Shown here: in pieces, positions 9,231 through 16,354 of the stretch
Position numbering within the stretch: position 1 is the stretch's first letter
Layout: every line of letters starts with the position of its first letter
Source of the DNA: HGM04593 sp045631205
GTDB lineage: Bacteria; Bacteroidota; Bacteroidia; Bacteroidales; Bacteroidaceae
Direction: 5' to 3'
Assembly: GCA_045631205.1 (NCBI GenBank)
Contig: JAZQUI010000028.1
Coordinates: 142,586-206,585, forward strand
Length of the DNA stretch: 64,000 nt
Notes under the pieces: model-generated
What the model was told of the DNA's origin: nothing
The model's input: only the letters and a program-made list of their open reading frames with translations
Databases searched by the model: none
Position numbers and translations under genes: made by a program

Positions 9231-9332
9231 AAATAATTTATCTTTACGGTAATCCGCGAACATATACTGCACTCGCTTTGAAAAATATTGAAGCAAGCTT
9301 CATATTTCTCGTTCGCTTGTGTTTATCTTTGA
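9231..9332 (+). repeat. Dispersed intergenic repeat, copy A
   Basis: About 100 bases here match 62176-62275 at roughly 80% by eye, including the run ATATACTGCACTCGCTTTG and the following AAAAATATT. The core is a short palindrome, GAAGCAAGCTTC here and CAAGCAAGCTTG in copy B; the outer G-C pair is swapped to C-G, so the symmetry is kept. Both ends carry -7-like boxes, and the right-hand TATCTTTG (9324-9331) lies 26 bases before the TonB-C gene start, so this copy may supply its promoter. Confidence 0.75.
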
Positions 9333-9357
9333 AAATCACTTGAAAACTTTAACAGCT

Positions 9358-10218
9358 ATGAAACCAAACCGAATTATTGTATTTATTGCTATTGCAGCAA
9401 TGGCTTTATCATTGTTCTGTATTCCTTGCCACGCGCAGGATAAGTGTGATAAACCGTTTGAAATCGATCTTCCAGCAGAGGGGAAGGATGTCATGCTTGT
9501 TTGTGAACAACAACCTGAGTTCCCCGGCGGAATGCGTGCTCTTATGGATTATTTGAAAAAAGAGATACGCTATCCCAAGAAGTGCAGTGTTTCGGGAATA
9601 GAGGGAAGGGCATTTGTAAGATTCATTGTTGATAAAAACGGTAAAATCAAAAAAGTTGAGCTCTTCAAGAGCAGCGGTAACCAACTGCTCGACAAAGAGG
9701 CTATTCGCGTGGTAAAGAAGATGCCTCGCTGGAACCCCGGTAAGAACAATGGCAAGGAGGTGAATGTGATGTTTACATTGCCGGTAAACTTTAAGCTTGA
9801 TAAACCCGCCCCCAAAGTGAATGAGGCGGGCGATGATTTTACTTTTGTCCATTATGATACGCAACCCGAATATCCGGGAGGTATGAAAGCCTATATGGAA
9901 TATATAAAACAGAATAGACATTATCCCGAAGAGTGTGTAAAAAACAGAATAGAGGGGAGGGCGTTTGTGCGTTTCAGTATTGATACCATTGGCAATGTGG
10001 GTGCTGTTGAAATAATGAAAAGCAGTGGCAATAAACTGCTCGACGAAGAAGCTATGCGCCTAATAAAGGAAACCCCCGAAAAATGGTATCCAGCGAAGGA
10101 CTTTCGTGGAGATGGAAAGTGGAGCCCGAGGGAATGTTTTTTTGTAATGCCCATACTCTTTAAGCTCGGCAATGATGAAAACGGTGGCAATATAAAAAGA
10201 AGTAAAGAACTGCGGTAA
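9358..10218 (+). CDS. Secreted protein with two tandem TonB C-terminal domains
   Basis: A protein of 286 residues from the ATG at 9358, chosen because it gives a clean signal peptide (MKPNRIIVFIAIAAMALSLF, cleaved near CHAQ). The mature part is two copies of a TonB C-terminal domain of about 100 residues each. Both have PE(F/Y)PGGM, the IEGRAFVRF strand, and KSSGN-LLD-EA helices followed by a P-x-W-x-P turn. TonB normally carries one such domain after a membrane anchor and a Pro-rich spacer; here both are missing, so the protein is probably free in the periplasm. It cannot draw on the proton motive force by itself. Role unknown. Confidence 0.82.
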   Translation: MKPNRIIVFIAIAAMALSLFCIPCHAQDKCDKPFEIDLPAEGKDVMLVCEQQPEFPGGMRALMDYLKKEIRYPKKCSVSGIEGRAFVRFIVDKNGKIKKVELFKSSGNQLLDKEAIRVVKKMPRWNPGKNNGKEVNVMFTLPVNFKLDKPAPKVNEAGDDFTFVHYDTQPEYPGGMKAYMEYIKQNRHYPEECVKNRIEGRAFVRFSIDTIGNVGAVEIMKSSGNKLLDEEAMRLIKETPEKWYPAKDFRGDGKWSPRECFFVMPILFKLGNDENGGNIKRSKELR

Positions 10219-10364
10219 GGAATAAAATCGGATATAAAGTGTTATAAAATAGATTTTTTCGTAGTTTCGTGGTTCCCTGCCCGCTTTGTTGCCGGGTGGG
10301 GAACTCTTTTTGTTTCCGTAATTGACAATCAAGAGCCGGTTATTGAAAAAGGGCAAGAGGTTTG

Positions 10365-10396
10365 TTTGTCTGCTGTGGTAATATGGAGTATCTTTG
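10365..10396 (+). promoter_or_regulatory. Promoter of the YeiH-type transporter gene
   Basis: TTTG (10365-10368), 20 bases, then TATCTTTG (10389-10396): a full match to the Bacteroidota -33/-7 consensus, 25 bases before the chosen ATG at 10422. Confidence 0.7.
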
Positions 10397-10421
10397 CAGG
10401 AGTAAATGTTATGATATTTTT

Positions 10422-11399
10422 ATGGAGCTTTTCAAAAAGAACAGCGGTGTGATATATGTGGCTGTTTTGTCGCTAATAGTGGTGTTTTTGTTAATGGATT
10501 ATGTGCCTAAAATAAGCGTGGTTTCTTCGTGGGTTACTCCACCTTTGACACTTTTTTTGGGGTTGGTTTTTGCTCTTTTGTGTGGGCAACCATTTCCTTC
10601 TTTCAATAAAAAAACATCGAAGATGCTGTTGCAGTATTCGGTAGTGGGGCTTGGCTTTGGTATGAATCTGCACGCTTCATTGGCTTCGGGCAGAGAGGGA
10701 ATGCTGTTTACAATTGTGTCGGTTGTGGGTACAATGGTCGTGGGTATGCTCATTGGGTATAGGCTGTTGAAGATTGATAGGAATACCTCTTATTTGATAA
10801 GTTCGGGTACGGCAATTTGTGGTGGAAGTGCTATTGCTGCGGTGGGGCCTGTCATAGGCGCTCGCGATGGTGAAATGTCTGTGGCTCTTGCTACGGTTTT
10901 TATTCTTAATGCCGTTGCGCTTTTCCTTTTCCCTGTTTTAGGCCGTTGGTTAGAACTAGATGAGGCGCAGTTTGGTACTTGGGCTGCCATTGCTATTCAC
11001 GATACAAGTTCGGTGGTGGGTGCCGGCGCGGCATACGGTGAGGAGGCTTTGCGCGTGGCTACTACAATAAAACTTACCCGTGCTTTGTGGATTATACCAT
11101 TGGCGTTGGCTACATCTGTTATTTTTCGCAGTGGTAACAAAAAGATAAATATTCCGTGGTTTATTTTGTGGTTTGTTTGTGCGGTGGTGGCGAATACTTA
11201 TCTTCTTGATGGTTGTCCGCAGGTTGGTGCGTTTGTTTCGGGAGTGGCGCGAAAGGGGCTTGTTGTAACGCTCTTTCTTATAGGTGCTTCCTTGTCGCCT
11301 TCGGTACTGAAATCTGTGGGATTGAAACCTCTTTTTCAGGGAATCTTGCTATGGATTGTCATAAGTGTAGGCTCTCTTGCTTATATCCTTTGGTGTTGA
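10422..11399 (+). CDS. YeiH/putative sulfate exporter family membrane protein
   Basis: A protein of 325 residues with about ten hydrophobic segments and the signatures of the family formerly called UPF0324 (YeiH): LQYSVVGLGFGMNL, SSGTAICGGSAIAAVGP, and AIHDTSSVVGAGAAYGEEA. Some members are annotated as sulfate or sulfite exporters, but the substrate is not settled for most. I start at ATG 10422 (MELFKKNSGV) because the frame's first ATG at 10362 lies upstream of the promoter's -7 box. Single gene between promoter and dnaB. Confidence 0.88.
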   Translation: MELFKKNSGVIYVAVLSLIVVFLLMDYVPKISVVSSWVTPPLTLFLGLVFALLCGQPFPSFNKKTSKMLLQYSVVGLGFGMNLHASLASGREGMLFTIVSVVGTMVVGMLIGYRLLKIDRNTSYLISSGTAICGGSAIAAVGPVIGARDGEMSVALATVFILNAVALFLFPVLGRWLELDEAQFGTWAAIAIHDTSSVVGAGAAYGEEALRVATTIKLTRALWIIPLALATSVIFRSGNKKINIPWFILWFVCAVVANTYLLDGCPQVGAFVSGVARKGLVVTLFLIGASLSPSVLKSVGLKPLFQGILLWIVISVGSLAYILWC

Positions 11400-11454
11400 A
11401 ATTGTTCCCGGTTGATAAGTAGGCGTAATTTGTTGAAAATCGGGAAAAAGTTTT

Positions 11455-11486
11455 TTTGCAAGGTACAATTAAAGAGAGTATCTTCG
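11455..11486 (+). promoter_or_regulatory. Promoter of dnaB
   Basis: TTTG (11455-11458), 20 bases, then TATCTTCG (11479-11486), 22 bases before the dnaB ATG. The -7 box has C for T at one position, a common variant in this window. Confidence 0.65.
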
Positions 11487-11508
11487 CGGTCGAATTTCAA
11501 GAATTATA

Positions 11509-13083
11509 ATGGAAAATACAAATACACCGAAGAGAAACACGCGTACTCGCAAGGATTCAACCCCTGTGTTGAGCGAGTATGGTCACGTGCAGCCGCAAGC
11601 ATTGGAACTTGAAGAGGCTGTACTTGGCGCGTTGATGATAGACAGCGATGCAATTGGACGCTTGGGCGACATCCTGAAACCCGAGTCTTTTTATGACAAA
11701 CGCAACCAACTGCTCTTTAGAGCAATACAGGAGATGGACCTCAACGACCGTCCAATTGACATTCTCACTGTTACCGAATACTTGCGCAGTCGCGGTATTT
11801 TGGAGGATGTGGGTGGCCCTGTATATATTGCACAGCTCACCAGTCGCATAGTTTCGTCGGTGAACATTGAGTACCACGCCAATATTATTGCGCAAAAGAA
11901 ACTTGCTCGCGACCTCATAAAATTTACAAGCAAGACACAGGTGCAGGCTTTCGATGAAACGCAGGACATCGAGGAGCTTATGCAGCAGGCCGAAAGTGAG
12001 CTTTTTGAGATTTCGCGTCACAATATGAAGAACGACTTCACACCTGTGAGCGGAGTTTTGAAAGATGCTTATAAGGCCATACAGAAGGCGGCGGAAAATA
12101 CCAGTGGTTTGAGTGGTTTGAGTACCGGTTTTACCGACCTTGACAAAATGACTTCGGGTTGGCAGAATACCGACCTTATAATTCTTGCAGCCCGTCCAGC
12201 GATGGGAAAAACCGCTTTTGCCCTCTCTCTTGTTCGTAATATGGCTGTTGACCAAGGTATCCCTGTGGGTATGTTCTCGCTTGAGATGGGTAACGTGCAG
12301 CTTGTGAATCGTCTTATCTGTAACGTGTGTCAGATAACCGGTGATAAAATCAAGAGCGGACGTCTCGAAAAGTATGAATGGGGACAGCTCGACCGTAAAA
12401 TCGTTGCGCTCGATAATGCACCTATTTATGTCGATGACACCCCGCAGTTATCGGTATTCGAGTTGCGTACAAAAGCCCGTCGTATGGTGCGCGAGCACGG
12501 CGTTAAGATGATTTTCATCGATTACTTGCAGTTGATGACTGCAAACGTGGGTAAGGGTAGCCGTCAGGAGGAAATCAGTACCATTTCGCGTTCACTCAAA
12601 GGACTTGCCAAGGAGTTGAATATTCCAGTGATGGCGCTCAGTCAGTTGAACCGTAACCTCGAAGGCCGTGAGGGTGTCGAGGGTAAGCGTCCGCAGTTGA
12701 GTGACCTTCGTGAGTCGGGAGCCATTGAGCAGGATGCCGATATCGTACTCTTTGTGAACCGTCCCGAATATTTCCACATTTACAAGGACGGAGACTTTGA
12801 CTGGCGCGACAAGGCCGAGATTATTATTGCAAAGCATCGTAACGGTGCTACGGGCGATGTACGTCTTACTTTCCGCAAGGAGTATGCCCGTTTTATGAAT
12901 ATGAACGATGAATCGTTGGGAAACATACTCCCTTCGGATATACCGGTTGTTCGTGCTTCAAAGATGAATGCGAACATTGGTCCCGAACCTGTTCCCGGCG
13001 AGATGCCCGACTATTTGCAGCAGTCGCCCGGCACACCCGTGGATTTTATTGGCGGAGGAAATCCCGGCGATGTACCATTTTAA
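11509..13083 (+). CDS. dnaB: Replicative DNA helicase DnaB
   Basis: The hexameric helicase that unwinds DNA at the replication fork. The protein has 524 residues: a DnaB N-terminal helical domain (about 30-130; QALELEEAVLGALMID), a linker, and a RecA-like ATPase domain with Walker A ARPAMGKTA near residue 229-237 and Walker B MIFIDYLQLM near 340. The LSQLNRNLE and arginine-finger region follow. The tail is short and rich in Pro, Gly and Asp. There is no intein. Length and order match chromosomal DnaB of Bacteroidota. A promoter lies directly upstream, and trpS follows after 48 bases with its own -7 box. Confidence 0.97.
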   Translation: MENTNTPKRNTRTRKDSTPVLSEYGHVQPQALELEEAVLGALMIDSDAIGRLGDILKPESFYDKRNQLLFRAIQEMDLNDRPIDILTVTEYLRSRGILEDVGGPVYIAQLTSRIVSSVNIEYHANIIAQKKLARDLIKFTSKTQVQAFDETQDIEELMQQAESELFEISRHNMKNDFTPVSGVLKDAYKAIQKAAENTSGLSGLSTGFTDLDKMTSGWQNTDLIILAARPAMGKTAFALSLVRNMAVDQGIPVGMFSLEMGNVQLVNRLICNVCQITGDKIKSGRLEKYEWGQLDRKIVALDNAPIYVDDTPQLSVFELRTKARRMVREHGVKMIFIDYLQLMTANVGKGSRQEEISTISRSLKGLAKELNIPVMALSQLNRNLEGREGVEGKRPQLSDLRESGAIEQDADIVLFVNRPEYFHIYKDGDFDWRDKAEIIIAKHRNGATGDVRLTFRKEYARFMNMNDESLGNILPSDIPVVRASKMNANIGPEPVPGEMPDYLQQSPGTPVDFIGGGNPGDVPF

Positions 13084-13097
13084 ATGGAATTTTTTAC

Positions 13098-13105
13098 TAT
13101 CTTCG
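13098..13105 (+). promoter_or_regulatory. -7 box upstream of trpS
   Basis: TATCTTCG, 26 bases before the trpS ATG. No convincing TTTG at -33, so activity is uncertain; readthrough from dnaB is also possible. Confidence 0.45.
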
Positions 13106-13131
13106 CGCAATTAAATTAAAGAACTGAAAAA

Positions 13132-14220
13132 ATGAGCAAAATAATATTGACAGGTGACCGTCCCACCGGCCGTTTGCACTTGGGACACTATGTGGGTTCT
13201 CTGCGCCGTCGCGTGGAACTGCAAAATTCCGGCGTTTACGATAAAATATTTATAATGATTGCCGATGCACAGGCACTTACCGACAATGCCGATAATCCCG
13301 AAAAGGTGCGTCAGAATATCATTGAGGTGGCTCTCGATTACCTCTCTGTGGGTATAGACCCAGCAAAGAGCACCATCTTCATACAGTCACAGGTAGCCGA
13401 GCTTTGCGAGCTTGCATTCTACTATATGAACCTTGTTACCGTGTCGCGTTTGCAGCGCAACCCCACAGTGAAAACCGAGATACAGATGCGTAATTTCGAA
13501 ACAAGCATTCCAGTTGGTTTCTTCACATATCCCATCAGCCAGGCTTCCGATATCACAGCATTCCGTGCAACAACAGTTCCTGCCGGCGAAGACCAACAGC
13601 CTATGATTGAGCAGGCTCGTGAGATTGCGCGCCGTTTCAATGGTATTTATGGCGAGACACTTGTGGAACCCGAAATTCTGTTGCCCGACAACGCAGCTTG
13701 TTTGCGTCTGCCCGGTACCGACGGTAAAGCAAAGATGAGTAAGTCGCTTGGTAACTGCATTTACCTCTCCGACACAGCCGAGGAACTTCGTCAGCGTGTT
13801 ATGGGTATGTACACCGACCCCGACCACTTGCGTGTTCAGGATCCCGGTAAGGTAGAGGGTAACACTGTGTTTACTTATCTCGATGCATTCTGCAAACCCG
13901 AACATTTTGAAAAATATCTTCCCGACTATCCCTCGCTCGACGAGCTTAAGGCTCACTATCGTCGTGGTGGTCTTGGCGATGTTAAAGTTAAGAAATTCCT
14001 TATCGCAATTCTTGAAGAGGAACTTGCGCCCATCCGTGCGCGTCGTAAAGAGTGGGAACAGAAGATACACGAGGTTTACGCATTGCTCGAGGAGGGTTGC
14101 AACGTGGCGCGTGCTACTGCGGCCGACACTCTTGCCGATGTACGTCGTGCAATGAAAATCAACTATTTCGAAGATAAAGAACTTATTGAGGAGCAGGCTC
14201 GTCGCTTCCGTGGCGAGTGA
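13132..14220 (+). CDS. trpS: Tryptophan--tRNA ligase
   Basis: Charges tRNA-Trp with tryptophan. A class I aminoacyl-tRNA synthetase of 362 residues: N-terminal TGDRPTGRLHLGHYVG with the HIGH-type motif HLGH (16-19), and the KMSKS loop AKMSKSLGN near residue 200. The tryptophan-pocket segment GEDQQPMIEQAREI is present. Length is normal for the bacterial enzyme with its extra C-terminal residues. No trp-codon-rich leader or T-box is seen upstream. A strong terminator follows at 14241-14277. Confidence 0.96.
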   Translation: MSKIILTGDRPTGRLHLGHYVGSLRRRVELQNSGVYDKIFIMIADAQALTDNADNPEKVRQNIIEVALDYLSVGIDPAKSTIFIQSQVAELCELAFYYMNLVTVSRLQRNPTVKTEIQMRNFETSIPVGFFTYPISQASDITAFRATTVPAGEDQQPMIEQAREIARRFNGIYGETLVEPEILLPDNAACLRLPGTDGKAKMSKSLGNCIYLSDTAEELRQRVMGMYTDPDHLRVQDPGKVEGNTVFTYLDAFCKPEHFEKYLPDYPSLDELKAHYRRGGLGDVKVKKFLIAILEEELAPIRARRKEWEQKIHEVYALLEEGCNVARATAADTLADVRRAMKINYFEDKELIEEQARRFRGE

Positions 14221-14240
14221 TTGCTGTTCCTTGCAATAAA

Positions 14241-14277
14241 AAACAACAAAGTGGGTGCCTGCCCACTTTTGTTGTTT
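14241..14277 (+). terminator. Rho-independent terminator after trpS
   Basis: A 15-bp stem with one bulged T: 14241-14255 (AAACAACAAAGTGGG) pairs with the segment ending at 14277, loop TGCCTG. The A-rich 5' arm gives a T-rich 3' arm. Confidence 0.7.
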
Positions 14278-14369
14278 GTTGTAATGTATTGTTAATAAAG
14301 TTTAAAATTTGTGACGTTTGTTTATTATTCTCGTCTTTTAAATAGAGAATATTATTTAAAACAAAAAAA

Positions 14370-16088
14370 ATGAGAAACTTACTGTTGTTGTTATTTTCCG
14401 TTTTTGCCTGCCAGGCGATAATGTCGCAAAAAAGAGTAGTGGATTACCCTTATTACGAAGAGAGGAACTCTTATACAATGTATGACGATGTTTCAAAACT
14501 CGTGCTCGATGAAAAAGAGACTCTGTTGGTACTGCACAAATTTTCTTCTGGTAATTCTTTGCTGATTGACAAGGGAACCGCTCTTGTTGGTAATACTACC
14601 GGAAAGAGATATAAACTACTCTCTGCCGATGGGGTGGTTCCGGGCGATACGCTTCTTCTTGAGAAGGACTTGTATAAAAGTATTACTCTGCACTTTGAAC
14701 CCCTTGATGCTACTGATACTTCTTTCGATTTGGTAGAGGGTAAAAGCGTAATAAACGGAATTTCCACACTTGCCTACGATGTCGCAGAATTGCGTGCGTG
14801 GGGCAAGGATGCTCTTTCTCCCTTTAAAAGCGCTTATGTTTGTGGTAACATATATATAAAAGGAAAGGCAGAGGGTTACACCTATAAAGGAGTTAAAAGT
14901 AAATTTTACAGTCGCTTGGCCTATCCTGCAATAACAGGCATACAGGAGGAGATAAGTCTTAAAGGTGAGTTCTTTCACACAATTCCCGCCTATAACACAA
15001 CAATGCTCGATTTATATTCCAGAAAGCACTATTTAATAATAGCCGAGCCTGGTGACACTGTGGAGATAAATTTCGACGGCAATAATTGTGAAATAATATC
15101 AAATAAAAAGTATGATGCTCTCTGCAAGGAGATAAGTGATTATTATAACAAAAGTTACGGTCTACACGATGTGCATAGTCTTATGGTAAAAAATGTGAGA
15201 ATGCAGGGAATGTACGACTGTATGCAGGGAATGTTGTGCCGCAGGTTGCTATCGTTGCAAAAGTATATGGAGAAGAATCCCTCTCTTTCTCCCGAGGCTG
15301 TCTATCTGCTGCGTTCGGGTATAAAGAGTGAAGTGCTTGCGCTCTTGAGCGGGTATGTATCTTATGTGGCATTTGAAAAAGACAGAAGTCTCTCTCCCGA
15401 ATATATGGAATTTATAAACGAGCTCCTTGCTGCATCAACAGTGCCTGCGACTATGAACATCTCCCCCTCGTACGCGCCAGTCAGAGCTCTACTTTCATAC
15501 GAGGAAAGTTATTATCGTTTTTACCAATATCGCAATGATGGTTTTTCGTCTGGTGCTTGGGTATCCGATATTCCTGTGATGTTGCTCGAAAAACAACGCA
15601 AGGGCGATATTACAATGAGTGAAGAAGAGGTGGAGATTGTGAAGAAATACCCTCTTTGCTATACTCTTAAACGCGCGAGAAAAACGGTAGAAGACAGTAT
15701 AAGATACGCCTGTGAAATTGCCGAGTGCGATGCTGTTATAGAGGCCTACAAAGGAGTTGTTGCAAAGTATCCATTTGTGACTCCTACGGAAAAAGATGTT
15801 GCAGAAGCACGAGAAAATCTTATGAGCGACCGCTGCAGGAAAGTTATTTCACGCTTGCCCTTGCCGGCCGAAGAGATTAAGTACATACGCACGGTGTTGC
15901 TTTGCCGGCGATTGGATGGAATGGCCGGGGCTTCAATAAGAAGTGGCGAGGCTCATAAAAGAGGAGAAGATGCATTGAGCCCAGCGGTGCTTAAGCTGGC
16001 AATGGACGGGCTTGAGAATTTTCCCCTTGCACCGGTAATAGTGGAGTATAACGAAAGGCTGCGTCGCCCGGGCTCCACCGAGGAGTAA
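14370..16088 (+). CDS. Large secreted protein of unknown function, TlpA-like N-terminus without thioredoxin domain
   Basis: A protein of 572 residues with a signal peptide (MRNLLLLLFSVFACQAIMSQ). The first 120 residues resemble the N-terminal domain of the 783-residue TlpA-like protein at 6870 (ITLHFEPLDATDTSFDL against ILLSFEPLPVGTERFTL). The segment IIAEPGDTVEINFDG near residue 225 is typical of the beta-module found before TlpA domains. A long helical region follows, but the protein stops with no CxxC thioredoxin domain. Its substrate or partner is unknown; it could be a non-catalytic relative or a substrate-binding part of such proteins. It has its own terminator and stands alone. Confidence 0.72.
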   Translation: MRNLLLLLFSVFACQAIMSQKRVVDYPYYEERNSYTMYDDVSKLVLDEKETLLVLHKFSSGNSLLIDKGTALVGNTTGKRYKLLSADGVVPGDTLLLEKDLYKSITLHFEPLDATDTSFDLVEGKSVINGISTLAYDVAELRAWGKDALSPFKSAYVCGNIYIKGKAEGYTYKGVKSKFYSRLAYPAITGIQEEISLKGEFFHTIPAYNTTMLDLYSRKHYLIIAEPGDTVEINFDGNNCEIISNKKYDALCKEISDYYNKSYGLHDVHSLMVKNVRMQGMYDCMQGMLCRRLLSLQKYMEKNPSLSPEAVYLLRSGIKSEVLALLSGYVSYVAFEKDRSLSPEYMEFINELLAASTVPATMNISPSYAPVRALLSYEESYYRFYQYRNDGFSSGAWVSDIPVMLLEKQRKGDITMSEEEVEIVKKYPLCYTLKRARKTVEDSIRYACEIAECDAVIEAYKGVVAKYPFVTPTEKDVAEARENLMSDRCRKVISRLPLPAEEIKYIRTVLLCRRLDGMAGASIRSGEAHKRGEDALSPAVLKLAMDGLENFPLAPVIVEYNERLRRPGSTEE

Positions 16089-16141
16089 TCTCTTTGCTGC
16101 AATGCACAAGTGGGGGATATCTCTTTCTTGTGAATTCGTTT

Positions 16142-16178
16142 AACCACCCTTTTTCTCTTTGTGGAAGGGTGGTTTTTC
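16142..16178 (+). terminator. Rho-independent terminator
   Basis: AACCACCCTT (16142-16151) pairs perfectly with AAGGGTGGTT (16165-16174), followed by T's. It ends the transcript of the 572-residue secreted protein. Confidence 0.75.
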
Positions 16179-16252
16179 TGTTTTATCTCTCGCGCCTGTA
16201 CATTATTATAAAATAGTTGCTTTCAACACTTTCTTAATTCATAAAAAAAGTG

Positions 16253-16260
16253 TAACTTCG
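16253..16260 (+). promoter_or_regulatory. -7 box upstream of pheT
   Basis: TAACTTCG, about 95 bases before the pheT start. It lacks a clear TTTG at -33. No phenylalanine-rich leader peptide is visible in the interval. Confidence 0.35.
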
Positions 16261-16354
16261 CAGTCGCTTGCGCGACTGCAAGAAAAACACAGGGTAAAAG
16301 GCTGCTTTGTGGCTGTTTGCTGTGTGTAAAGAACGAAAAAACAGATTAAGATAT

